A stretch of 34,935 bases of DNA from Nitrososphaerota archaeon (GTDB lineage: Archaea > Thermoproteota > Nitrososphaeria > Nitrososphaerales > Nitrosopumilaceae): the NCBI GenBank assembly GCA_021325595.1, contig JAJPGX010000030.1:79824-114758 (forward strand), given 5' to 3'. The translations under genes were made by a program, and so were the position numbers. Of the stretch, positions 22,423 through 29,796 are shown piece after piece; the stretch's first letter is position 1; the number at the start of each line of letters is the position of its first letter. The notes under the pieces were generated by a model. It had not been told where the DNA came from. It ran no database searches and saw only the letters and a list, made by a program, of their open reading frames with translations.

Positions 22423-23325
22423 TTGAATCTTGAATCTAACAAGAAGGGATATGCTTTTGCCATTCTTGCAGCTGCATTTTTCGGATCAGTTTCAACTCTT
22501 GCAAAACCATCTCTTGAATCCATAAACCCAACGCTGCTTACTTGTATGGTGTACCTTATCTCTGCCGCTGCAATAACACCTGCAACACTTCATAAATCGA
22601 TGTCATTTCGAAGAAAAGACTTCTTACTCATTTTAGGTGTAACAATATCAGGCGCAGTCATTGCCCCTTTGATGTATTTTCATGGCTTGCAAATCACAAC
22701 TGCTTCTAATACTGCAGTTCTTTCTAACATGGAGACCGTCTTTACAGTTGCAATAGCAATTCTCTTTTTCAAAGAAAAACTAAACAAAATTGGATACATT
22801 GGACTTGTGATGGTTACTCTAGGTGGTGTAATAGTTATTACTGATCTACGCCTTTCTAATTTTGGTATTCAACTAGATGCAGGAAATTTACTTATCATAG
22901 GTTCATCACTATTTTGGGCATTAGATAATAACATAAGCAAAATAATAACTAAAAGAATAAGTGTACTCAAGATTGCACAACTCAAATCTGTAATTGGTGG
23001 TGGATTATTACTCGCTGTTGCCATGGTCACTAATGTTCCAATTTTAATTAAAATCACAGAAATTCCATTTATTTTATTACTTGGGACGGTTGGCTTTGCC
23101 GCTTCACTATATTGTTTCCTAAGAGCACTTAAAATAATTGGAATAGTAAAGACAATAGTTATTTTTGCAACTTCATCTGTCTTTGGTTTAATTTTTGCAG
23201 TCCTCTTTTTGCATGAAGAAGTAAGCATATACCAAATAGGAGCAATTATAGTTATGATTTCGGGAGTTTATTTGATTAATAGGAAAGGTGAGATTGAACC
23301 AACATTGGTTCCTCCAGAATATTGA
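22423..23325 (+). CDS. EamA/DMT family transporter
   Basis: This encodes 300 residues with ten predicted membrane helices arranged as two EamA repeats. The first repeat ends in the conserved segment ETVFTVAIAILFFKEKLNKI and the second in SVFGLIFAVLFLHEEVSIYQ. It is a drug/metabolite exporter family member, and the substrate (amino acid, nucleoside or other metabolite) cannot be predicted. The start is TTG at 22423 (MNLESNKKGYAF). No ATG or GTG fits at the N-terminus of the first helix. It converges with the universal stress protein gene, with a 3-bp gap. Confidence 0.9.
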   Translation: MNLESNKKGYAFAILAAAFFGSVSTLAKPSLESINPTLLTCMVYLISAAAITPATLHKSMSFRRKDFLLILGVTISGAVIAPLMYFHGLQITTASNTAVLSNMETVFTVAIAILFFKEKLNKIGYIGLVMVTLGGVIVITDLRLSNFGIQLDAGNLLIIGSSLFWALDNNISKIITKRISVLKIAQLKSVIGGGLLLAVAMVTNVPILIKITEIPFILLLGTVGFAASLYCFLRALKIIGIVKTIVIFATSSVFGLIFAVLFLHEEVSIYQIGAIIVMISGVYLINRKGEIEPTLVPPEY

Positions 23326-23328
23326 TCT

Positions 23329-23784
23329 TTAATGTACTATGATTACTGGACAATCTGTTTCTTCAGATATGTTTCTACTGACACTACCCAGAGTCATTAT
23401 TCTTGAGATACCTGAAAGACCACGACTTCCAACCACCACCAAATTGATATTATGTTGCTTGATAAATTGTAACAGTTTTTTAGAAACGGGTCCTTCTAAA
23501 ACAAAACTCTTTATGCTTATACCAAAATTTTCACCGCTTTGTTGTATCTCGTACATTGAAGACTTGGCTGATTCTTTTACTGCTCTTTTTATTTGTTCTA
23601 GACTTTTTTGTTCTGATCTTGAAAAGAATTTTCCCGGAGGTTTAACTTGGCTTATATCTACAACGTTAACCACGTATACTTGTGCTTGATTTATTTTAGC
23701 TAACTGGGTATCTATGTGGAGGGCTTTTTTGGAATATTCTGACCCATCATAAGGTGCTAATATGTTGCGATACGTGCCATTCAT
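23329..23784 (-). CDS. Universal stress protein (UspA family)
   Basis: This is a single Usp domain of 151 residues. The N-terminal strand NILAPYDGSEYSKKAL has the conserved Asp. The ATP-binding loop GSRGLSGISRIMTLGSVS follows the G-2x-G-9x-G-(S/T) pattern. The C-terminus NISEETDCPVIIVH is typical. ATP-binding Usp proteins dimerise and are induced by starvation or oxidative stress. The promoter faces the palindromic TGATAAT cluster at 23836-23858, about 52 bp upstream. Confidence 0.95.
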   Translation of the reverse strand: MNGTYRNILAPYDGSEYSKKALHIDTQLAKINQAQVYVVNVVDISQVKPPGKFFSRSEQKSLEQIKRAVKESAKSSMYEIQQSGENFGISIKSFVLEGPVSKKLLQFIKQHNINLVVVGSRGLSGISRIMTLGSVSRNISEETDCPVIIVH

Positions 23785-23835
23785 AGTTTTACTCTTATCG
23801 ATGTATGAATTAAATCAATTTGTAAATTTCAAACT

Positions 23836-23858
23836 TGATAATTATCATAATTGATAAT
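23836..23858. promoter_or_regulatory. Overlapping palindromes TGATAATTATCA and ATTATCA-N4-TGATAAT
   Basis: A 12-bp perfect palindrome (23836-23847) is fused to an ATTATCA-TAAT-TGATAAT inverted repeat (23841-23858). It lies between the universal stress protein gene and the divergent Cys-rich gene. It matches the element found upstream of other genes in the window. A TATA-like ATTTTATAAA follows at about 23877. Confidence 0.55.
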
Positions 23859-23953
23859 CTTGACGCGAATTCAAATATTTTATAAATTCAATAAGATTGA
23901 CTTGGTTTATCTCAATTTGTCTATTCTATGCAAAGGGTGACTGTATTTTACTT

Positions 23954-24130
23954 ATGAGTAAAAAAGAAACTCGTACTCAAATGCCACGGGATGTTGTTTG
24001 TACCTGTAAGGTTTGTAATCACGGAATTGCTCGAGACTGTATAAAACTGAATTGTGATTGTTGTACTATGGATGATCATTCTATGATATTGGATGGTATG
24101 GTTGGATTTGGATCAATACCCAAAAAATAA
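23954..24130 (+). CDS. Cys-rich small protein, probably zinc-binding
   Basis: This encodes 58 residues from ATG 23954 (MSKKETRTQMPRDVV). It has six cysteines plus a histidine in a compact array: CTCKVCNHG, then DCIKLNCDCC. That spacing suggests one or two metal sites. A TTG further upstream at 23897 would add a hydrophobic 19-residue extension that looks spurious. The 3' end overlaps the alpha/beta hydrolase gene by 38 bp in another frame, implying co-transcription. No named family is recognised. Confidence 0.7.
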   Translation: MSKKETRTQMPRDVVCTCKVCNHGIARDCIKLNCDCCTMDDHSMILDGMVGFGSIPKK

Positions 24131-24785
24131 ATCCGGTAAGAGTTCGGTCAAAATACGGATCGATTCAGTAATACTTCGTGGAGATATTGTTTTTCCAAAA
24201 AACCCTGTAGGGATTGTACTTTTTGTACATGGCAGCGGAAGCAGTAGGCTGAGTCCACGAAATAGGTTTGTTGCAGATGTTTTAAATCAAAACAAAATAG
24301 CTACCCTTCTATTTGATTTATTGACTGCAGAGGAGGAAGAAATTGATTCTATAAGCGGTGCATTGCGATTTAATATAGATCTCTTGTCTGATAGACTAAT
24401 CAAGGTAACTGACTGGGTTCTGAAAAACTATGGCAAATTGAATTTAAAAATTGGATATTTTGGGGCCAGTACTGGTGCAGCAGCTGCACTAGTGGCAGCC
24501 TCAGAAAAATCTACAATGATACACGCAGTTGTTTCAAGAGGAGGTAGACCTGATTTAGCAGAAGATAAACTCGGGAAGGTTAGATGTCCTACATTACTTA
24601 TCGTTGGTGGATATGATGATGTCGTAATAGATCTGAATAAAGAGGCAATGACTAAAATGAATTCAGAAAAAAAACTGGTTATAATTCCAGGTGCAACTCA
24701 TCTGTTTGAAGAAAAAGGAAAACTGGAAGATGTTTCTAAATATGCTTCTAACTGGTTTTTAAAATATTTTGGAGGTACGACATAG
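24093..24785 (+). CDS. Alpha/beta hydrolase, dienelactone hydrolase-like
   Basis: This encodes 230 residues. Visible features are an oxyanion-type HGSGSS (46-51), the nucleophile elbow GASTG (Ser126), a catalytic Asp in GGYDDVV (Asp175) and His203 in GATHLFEE, giving a complete triad. The ATG at 24093 lies inside the upstream Cys-rich gene; TTG codons at 24102 and 24108 are alternatives. The 3' end overlaps the ribosome binding site of the phosphoribosyltransferase. In bacteria such hydrolases are often found next to, or fused with, exactly this kind of phosphoribosyltransferase. That supports a functional pair of still unknown activity. Confidence 0.88.
   Translation: MVWLDLDQYPKNKSGKSSVKIRIDSVILRGDIVFPKNPVGIVLFVHGSGSSRLSPRNRFVADVLNQNKIATLLFDLLTAEEEEIDSISGALRFNIDLLSDRLIKVTDWVLKNYGKLNLKIGYFGASTGAAAALVAASEKSTMIHAVVSRGGRPDLAEDKLGKVRCPTLLIVGGYDDVVIDLNKEAMTKMNSEKKLVIIPGATHLFEEKGKLEDVSKYASNWFLKYFGGTT
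24771..24776 (+). promoter_or_regulatory. Shine-Dalgarno sequence of the phosphoribosyltransferase
   Basis: GGAGGT lies 10 nt before the TTG at 24787. The alternative TTG at 24769 overlaps it, so it is unlikely to be used. Confidence 0.65.
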
Positions 24786-24786
24786 A

Positions 24787-25434
24787 TTGGTTTTTAAAAA
24801 CCGAGAAGATGCTGCAGAAAAACTCGCAAAAAAATTGGAAGGATTTAGAGACGAAAATCCCATTATTCTCGCAATTCCACGAGGTGGTGTAATTACTGGA
24901 GATGTGATTGCAAAAGCATTAGGTGCAAAACTTGACATCGTAGTATCTCGTAAAATAGGTGCACCTAACAATCCTGAATTGGCAATTGGCGCAGTAATGC
25001 ATGATGGTAGTTTCTTTCCTAATTCTGAACTAATACAAATGCTCCAAATTCCTCAATATTATATTGATGAAGAAATTCAATCACAACTTAAGGAAATTGA
25101 ACGAAGACTTGTAAAATTTCGTGGAAGTAAAAATTATGATCTAAAAGGAAAAACTGTAATATTGGTTGACGATGGAATTGCTACCGGTGCAACAATATTT
25201 GTAGCCATACAGTGGATAAAAAAACAAAACCCTAAAAGATTAGTTGTTGCAGTTCCTGTAGGGCCTCAAGATACACTTGAAAGATTAAAACAGATCGTTG
25301 AGGTTGTTGTTTTGGAATCGCCATATTCCTTTGGTGCAGTGGGAGAATTTTATGATGTTTTTGATCAGGTTGAGGATTATACTGTTGCAACTATAATGAA
25401 CGGTTATGGATACCGACCTAAAAATATCTCATAA
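24787..25434 (+). CDS. Phosphoribosyltransferase (type I PRTase fold)
   Basis: This encodes 215 residues from TTG 24787, giving the family-like start MVFKNREDAAEKLAKKL. The PRPP-binding loop is VILVDDGIATGAT (124-136). AIPRGGV (29-35) and VSRKIGAP (53-60) are typical of the stand-alone or hydrolase-linked PRTases of stress clusters (for example the Rv0571c type) rather than of nucleotide salvage enzymes. The base or acceptor is unknown. Its start lies just behind the stop of the hydrolase gene, so coupling is very likely. Confidence 0.9.
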   Translation: MVFKNREDAAEKLAKKLEGFRDENPIILAIPRGGVITGDVIAKALGAKLDIVVSRKIGAPNNPELAIGAVMHDGSFFPNSELIQMLQIPQYYIDEEIQSQLKEIERRLVKFRGSKNYDLKGKTVILVDDGIATGATIFVAIQWIKKQNPKRLVVAVPVGPQDTLERLKQIVEVVVLESPYSFGAVGEFYDVFDQVEDYTVATIMNGYGYRPKNIS

Positions 25435-25506
25435 TTTCATTCCTAATTACACAATAAACACAGAATTTGATTGTGCATTTACTAGTATGAAATGAAAAGT
25501 ACACTA

Positions 25507-25524
25507 ATTCTCACATATGATAAT
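25507..25524. promoter_or_regulatory. ATTCTCA-N4-TGATAAT element
   Basis: This is a near-palindrome with a 4-nt centre (CATA), 40 bp upstream of the ATG at 25565. One mismatch separates it from the perfect form. The same ATTCTCA variant recurs at 31888. Its position argues against a start at 25517, which would lie inside the element. Confidence 0.5.
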
Positions 25525-25564
25525 CTTCTTGGGTGTTGAAATATTTCAAGAAGAAATATTTTTC

Positions 25565-25786
25565 ATGCAAAAACTTTGTCTGAATGACAATTGCTACAAT
25601 ATTGCCAAACAGCTGACAAAGAAACTAGAGTTCTTATCGCATGTATCTCGTTACATCGAAGATGCACAAAAAAGTAAGAACTCGCAGGCTGAATCAGTCT
25701 GGCAAACAATCAGAGCTGGTGAAGAAAAACATGCAGAAATGCTTCGGGATCTAATCATTGCCGAAATAAAAAGCAATAAGCTCTGA
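25565..25786 (+). CDS. Small helical protein with a ferritin-like ExxH motif
   Basis: This encodes 73 residues from ATG 25565 (MQKLCLNDNCYN). Two long helices are predicted: KQLTKKLEFLSHVSRYIEDA and AESVWQTIRAGEEKHAEMLR. The second has the EExHAEMLRDLI pattern reminiscent of half a rubrerythrin/ferritin site. A dimer could form a four-helix bundle. There are two cysteines near the N-terminus. Metal binding is inference; no family name is assigned. It converges with the ornithine cyclodeaminase-type gene, 13 bp away. Confidence 0.65.
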   Translation: MQKLCLNDNCYNIAKQLTKKLEFLSHVSRYIEDAQKSKNSQAESVWQTIRAGEEKHAEMLRDLIIAEIKSNKL

Positions 25787-25799
25787 ATTTCCTTTCTTT

Positions 25800-27029
25800 C
25801 TATCTTTTAATTAGTTTTTGAATTTCTTGTGTAACTAGAGGCAAGAATGCTCCTACATCAGTTACTATTCCTAGGGCTTGCCATGTTCCACGGTCCATTA
25901 GTTTGGTTACTGTTGGCTGATTGATATCAACTACAATTACTTTTACATCTGCCGGAAGCATGTTTCCTGTAGCAATTGAATGCAACATGGTAGAAATCAT
26001 TATTACCATTTTTGCATCTTTTAGAATCTCTTTGTATTTTTTTTGTGCAGACAACATGTCTGTTATAACATCTGGGAGTGGTCCATCATCTCTTAATGAT
26101 CCTGCAAGAACAAATGGAATTTTATTTTTAACACATTCGTACATAATTCCTTTATTGAGTAATTTTTCTTCTACCATCTTTACAATTGAACCAGCTTTGA
26201 AAACTGAATTTATTGCTCTCATATGATTTCTGTGCCCTCGAATTGCAAGTGTCCCGTCTTTTACATTCATGCCAAGTGAAGTTCCAAGCGTAGAATATTC
26301 TATATCGTGTACCGCTAATGCATTTCCTGCAAGAACTGCATCTATGAATCCCAGTCTTATGAGTGATGCAATGGAATCATCTGCACCGGTGTGAACTATG
26401 GCTGGTCCTCCAACTAACACAATTTTTCCTCCCATTTTTTTTGTTTTGTAAATATCTTCTGCCACTTTTCTTGCAATGTGTTGAGTAGGCCTCTCACTTG
26501 AACTACCGCTTCCCATGAATTGAAATAGGTTTACTCCTTCTCTTGGTCTTTCTGGTGGAGTAATTCGTATTCCACGTTCTCCTATCACTATCTTATCTCC
26601 TTTCTTTATCTCTCGTATTGGTGTACAAAATGCACGTCCTGATTTGATTACTATGCATTTGTCCATCATCATATTTTCAACTTTTATCCATTTTCTGTTG
26701 TAATAAATTTCAGTGTGATTATTGGTAGTACTGTAAAAATCATCTGGCATTACCATATCTTTTGGTGCTAATGCGATTTCTATTTCCTGTTGAATTTTTG
26801 ACGTTGCTCCTTCTCGGTAAACGGATTCAAGTATTTGGTTGAGATGTTCTTTGGATTTTCCTTGGATCAACAGCTTTGCATAACTTTCATCTTTCTTGCG
26901 TTTTCCAACTTTGAATTCTTGAACTTGAAACTCTCCTTTCAAATCCATAATTATGTCAAATATCTTTGTAAGGATCATTGAATCTATGAGATGACCTTTA
27001 ACCTCAATTGTGTGCTCAAACTTGGCCAT
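25800..27029 (-). CDS. LOR/SDH-domain protein of the TIGR00300 family, candidate archaeal ornithine cyclodeaminase
   Basis: This encodes 409 residues. The N-terminal ~90 residues resemble the LOR/SDH bifunctional conserved region (MAKFEHTIEVKGHLIDSMIL). The rest has a Rossmann-like nucleotide site (GGKIVLVGGPAIVHTGADDS) and HRNHMRAINSVFKAGS. In Methanococcus maripaludis a TIGR00300 protein acts as an ornithine cyclodeaminase, making proline from ornithine. By that precedent this gene may supply proline. The clear ATG start and single-copy housekeeping style support a metabolic role. It is last in a minus-strand series from 28548. Confidence 0.85.
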   Translation of the reverse strand: MAKFEHTIEVKGHLIDSMILTKIFDIIMDLKGEFQVQEFKVGKRKKDESYAKLLIQGKSKEHLNQILESVYREGATSKIQQEIEIALAPKDMVMPDDFYSTTNNHTEIYYNRKWIKVENMMMDKCIVIKSGRAFCTPIREIKKGDKIVIGERGIRITPPERPREGVNLFQFMGSGSSSERPTQHIARKVAEDIYKTKKMGGKIVLVGGPAIVHTGADDSIASLIRLGFIDAVLAGNALAVHDIEYSTLGTSLGMNVKDGTLAIRGHRNHMRAINSVFKAGSIVKMVEEKLLNKGIMYECVKNKIPFVLAGSLRDDGPLPDVITDMLSAQKKYKEILKDAKMVIMISTMLHSIATGNMLPADVKVIVVDINQPTVTKLMDRGTWQALGIVTDVGAFLPLVTQEIQKLIKR

Positions 27030-27068
27030 TTACTAAATGAGGTGTTTGTGCCAATTTAATCTTGGTGG

Positions 27069-27644
27069 TTAATTTTTCGTAAATTTTCTTGAAATAATTA
27101 TAACACTGATTATTGAAAGCGTAATTGTTAGTCCTGAAAGCATGCCAAATTCAGGTACTGTCTGATGATCAGGATATGGATACCATGTAGAGGTTATACT
27201 TCTACCTAATGAATATGTAAAAGAAACTGTGATTCCATCATCTCCACCCGCAGCGATGTACCCGTCGGTTGGACCACAAACAGGTGAACAAACAGATGTA
27301 GTTGAAGATAGTATCACTTCCCCTGAAAAGATTCCTGTATCAGGACCTGTCTCCTCTAACATGTATGGTATGCTTGCTTCTCTTGTTGATATGGTGACAA
27401 TGCCATTAGAGTCATCACCTATTGTGTCTATGGTATATGGGTTGGAGTTAAAATCAGGAGCATGAATTAGAATATGAATAATAGAGCCTGGCGAATATGT
27501 GTCACTGTAAATGCTTATAGGCGAACTTGCGTCAGCATTTTGTAAAAAACCTTCTTCTGAATTAAATTGTAACAATAACGCAAAAAATACTCTAATCATA
27601 AGATATGTTATTAATTTTTTGTTAATGATTTTGAAAATGTACAT
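27069..27644 (-). CDS. PEFG-CTERM surface protein
   Basis: This encodes 191 residues. The N-terminal hydrophobic stretch (YLMIRVFFALLLQF) is a signal peptide. The mature part contains DTYSPGSIIHILIHAPDFNS and GPDTGIFSGEVIL, a beta-sandwich pattern common in thaumarchaeal PEFG proteins. The sorting signal is VPEFG (PEFG at 164-167), a hydrophobic helix and a basic end (SRKFTKN). An internal ATG at residue 16 is an alternative start. Two cysteines (VCSPVCGP) could pair. It is 39 bp upstream of the cyclodeaminase-type gene and 7 bp behind the 115-residue unknown. Confidence 0.82.
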   Translation of the reverse strand: MYIFKIINKKLITYLMIRVFFALLLQFNSEEGFLQNADASSPISIYSDTYSPGSIIHILIHAPDFNSNPYTIDTIGDDSNGIVTISTREASIPYMLEETGPDTGIFSGEVILSSTTSVCSPVCGPTDGYIAAGGDDGITVSFTYSLGRSITSTWYPYPDHQTVPEFGMLSGLTITLSIISVIIISRKFTKN

Positions 27645-27651
27645 GGTGCTA

Positions 27652-27999
27652 TTATACAGGAAGTGTTACTTCGCCTTTATACTCTGTAATGTTTTCTGCT
27701 TGTAATTTTTTTATTATGTGGTCTTTTCTCTCCATGTTCAATCCACGAACAATTGCCTTTGAAATGCCGTTTTTATCACAAATTACTATCATGTATCCGG
27801 AAACATCTGTAAGGATGTATCCTCCTGCATCATTTAGAACCGCATAAAGATTTTCTTCGCCTACTGGCTCCCACACATTTGTTCTATTGTCCCTTAATGC
27901 TAATGCTGGCATTGCTTGCTCATTTGATAGTTTGTTTAGATATTCTCTTGCCTCTTTGACTCTTTTTTCTCCAATTTTCAATGCCGCAAAATACTGCAT
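27652..27999 (-). CDS. Conserved protein of unknown function
   Basis: This encodes 115 residues, soluble and mixed alpha/beta. The N-terminal helix is IGEKRVKEAREYLNKLS. Strands follow (WEPVGEENLYAVLNDAGGYI, SGYMIVICDKNG), then a final helix RKDHIIKKLQAENI. No catalytic motif is visible and the family is not recognised. It lies 21 bp behind the HD-domain gene and 7 bp before the PEFG gene, so it is probably in one transcript with them. Confidence 0.7.
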   Translation of the reverse strand: MQYFAALKIGEKRVKEAREYLNKLSNEQAMPALALRDNRTNVWEPVGEENLYAVLNDAGGYILTDVSGYMIVICDKNGISKAIVRGLNMERKDHIIKKLQAENITEYKGEVTLPV

Positions 28000-28020
28000 A
28001 AGTAAAAAAATGACTCCTTA

Positions 28021-28548
28021 TTATTTATAGGATATTGTGTCGATTATCTTCAATAACTCATTTGACTTGATTTCTTTTCTTGCAGATTCTACAAATGCCT
28101 TCAACTTATCATTTGGAAATCCTTCTGATGAATACTTTGCCGCTTGTATTGCCATTTCCAGTTTATCAATATCGTGCAGTAAAATTGCTTCTTTTGTAGT
28201 CTGATCTGAATATTCTTTCCAGATTGAATTGTATTCTTTTGCAAGCTCATCTGGTAATTTTGATAAAATTTCATACATTATCTCGTTTTCAATTGTTGTT
28301 TTATCATTCTTTGAAATCTCATCTGGTGTAAAATCTCCCATTATTGATTCTGCTAGATCATGTAATAATGCCATTTTGATGATTTTCTCTGTGTCTAGGC
28401 GCTTTGAATCAGATAAAACCATGGCCATAATAGCCGTGCAATATGAATGATCTGCAACTGATTCTGGATGTTCAATGCCAACTTTACTCTTCCAACCTTT
28501 TCGTGGAACTTTCTTTAGCTCTGATACCAAATAAAAGAAATCAAACAT
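28021..28548 (-). CDS. HD-domain phosphohydrolase, YfbR/HDDC2-like
   Basis: This encodes 175 residues. Metal ligands of the HD fold are His34 (VADHSY), His63-Asp64 (LLHDLAE) and a distal Asp in LLHDIDKLE (126/128). Layout and length match the YfbR/HDDC2 branch, which removes phosphate from deoxynucleoside monophosphates. That would fit a role in nucleotide pool balance, and a ribonucleotide reductase gene is nearby. The start ATG lies back-to-back with the cobalamin adenosyltransferase promoter region. Confidence 0.9.
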   Translation of the reverse strand: MFDFFYLVSELKKVPRKGWKSKVGIEHPESVADHSYCTAIMAMVLSDSKRLDTEKIIKMALLHDLAESIMGDFTPDEISKNDKTTIENEIMYEILSKLPDELAKEYNSIWKEYSDQTTKEAILLHDIDKLEMAIQAAKYSSEGFPNDKLKAFVESARKEIKSNELLKIIDTISYK

Positions 28549-28636
28549 GACGTGTTTAATGAACCAGTCAGTTTTATTCTTTGATTATTATATTGAAAAA
28601 TTCATTTGCGAACAAGATAAAAATGACATGTTAGCA

Positions 28637-29188
28637 ATGAATCTATTGACCAAGATCTATACCAAAACTGGTGACGATGGAACAACTGGATTAATCGGGG
28701 GATTGAGAACTAAAAAATCTAATCCTAGAATTGTGGCCTATGGTTCGGTTGATGAGCTAAACGCATCACTGGGTGTAATTTTATCTCTTAAAAAACTGGG
28801 AGAAGACATACAAGATTTACTTGTACAAATCCAAAATGATCTTTTTATTGTAGGTGCTGATCTTGCAAATCCTAATCTTGATAATAAATCTAATCGGGTG
28901 TCATCTCAGATGATTGCTTATTTGGAAAAGCAAATTGATAAACTCGAAGAGAAATTATCACCTATAACATATTTTATTTTGCCAGGTGGAGATACCATCG
29001 CATCATATCTACACTTATCTAGAACAATATGCAGGAGGGCGGAAACAAACATTGTAAGTTTATCTGAATCCGAATCTATAAACAATAACTGTGTAGTCTA
29101 CATGAACAGATTATCCGATCTTCTTTTTGTTGTAGCACGTATTGTAAACAAACGAAAAAAAATTCGTGACGTTGCTTGGAAAAAATAA
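28637..29188 (+). CDS. Cob(I)alamin adenosyltransferase, PduO type
   Basis: This encodes 183 residues from ATG 28637 (MNLLTKIYTKTGDDG). An ATG at 28628 and a frame extension to 28547 are possible, but family members begin just before the KTGDDG motif. It transfers the adenosyl group of ATP to cob(I)alamin, making coenzyme B12. Motifs are TKTGDDGTTGL, VDELNASLG, SRTICRRAE and NRLSDLLFVVAR. The product is the cofactor of the class II ribonucleotide reductase encoded 0.6 kb away, and CbtAB in the same window may bring in cobalt. Confidence 0.95.
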   Translation: MNLLTKIYTKTGDDGTTGLIGGLRTKKSNPRIVAYGSVDELNASLGVILSLKKLGEDIQDLLVQIQNDLFIVGADLANPNLDNKSNRVSSQMIAYLEKQIDKLEEKLSPITYFILPGGDTIASYLHLSRTICRRAETNIVSLSESESINNNCVVYMNRLSDLLFVVARIVNKRKKIRDVAWKK

Positions 29189-29231
29189 GAAAGACACACT
29201 TTAATTCCCCTATGATTGGACTATCGAATGT

Positions 29232-29305
29232 GCCACCGTAGCTCAGCCCGGGAGAGCACTCGGCTGAAGACCGAGCTGTCGCGCGTTCAAGTCCCGCCGG
29301 TGGCA
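29232..29305 (+). tRNA. tRNA-Phe (anticodon GAA)
   Basis: This 74-nt cloverleaf has acceptor stem GCCACCG/CGGTGGC, D-stem GCTC/GAGC, anticodon stem CTCGG/CCGAG with loop CTGAAGA (GAA), a 5-nt variable loop, and T-loop TTCAAGT. The discriminator base is A, and CCA is not encoded. The T-stem (GCGCG/CCCGC) has one C-C mismatch at 52-62. No intron is present. Confidence 0.95.
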
Positions 29306-29318
29306 CTAGTATTTTCAA

Positions 29319-29745
29319 TTAATATGAAATCATAATTGTTCCTTTTCTGGGTGCTGTATAACTGTCAGATAATCTTCCACTTGTCTATTCTTGGTTGATG
29401 AATTATAGTTGCCCTATCTGCTTCAAACTAAAGTTATCATCGTTAATCTCTACCTGAGAGATTAGCATGTGCCCACCTACGCGTCTAATTTCATAATCAC
29501 CTACTGTTGCCAAGTATAGATCCATCTTTTCATTATATTATCAGTAGAAAATCCCATTCTGTCAAGCTTCTTTAGAACATACTTGCTAATTACTTGATCA
29601 TCAAAACAAGTTTCGTTAACGAATACTTTTCTTGACGAATTCAACAAAATCAATTCCAATGCCACCCCAATACGCCCATCGTCTAAACATGTTTTCTTTT
29701 ACTACGCCGTTTTAGATAAGAACGAATTAGCTGGATATGCAATTA
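29319..29745 (-). pseudogene. Decayed gene of unknown function
   Basis: Between tRNA-Phe and nrdJ no intact frame exists, but protein-like pieces follow each other on the minus strand in shifting frames. The first is IQLIRSYLKRRSKRK. The next is DDGRIGVALELILLNSSRKV through YVLKKLDRMGFSTDN. Then MDLYLATVGDYEIRRVGGHM through NDDNFSLKQIGQL, and at the end SDSYTAPRKGTIMISY. At least three frameshifts separate them. The ancestor would have been about 130-140 residues. Its family is not recognised. The rest of the 490-bp gap holds nothing else I can identify. Confidence 0.55.
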
Positions 29746-29796
29746 CTTAGGTGTAACCTAGATCAGCCGGAGTACACGATTCTAACTTACAAAGCA

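Noticed and set aside
29076-29318. An 80-codon minus-strand open frame across tRNA-Phe
   Set aside because: It runs antisense through the tRNA and the end of the adenosyltransferase gene; this kind of spurious protein over tRNAs is common.
29306-29330. Attachment site at the 3' end of tRNA-Phe
   Set aside because: No second copy of the tRNA 3' end is seen in the window and no integrase gene is present.
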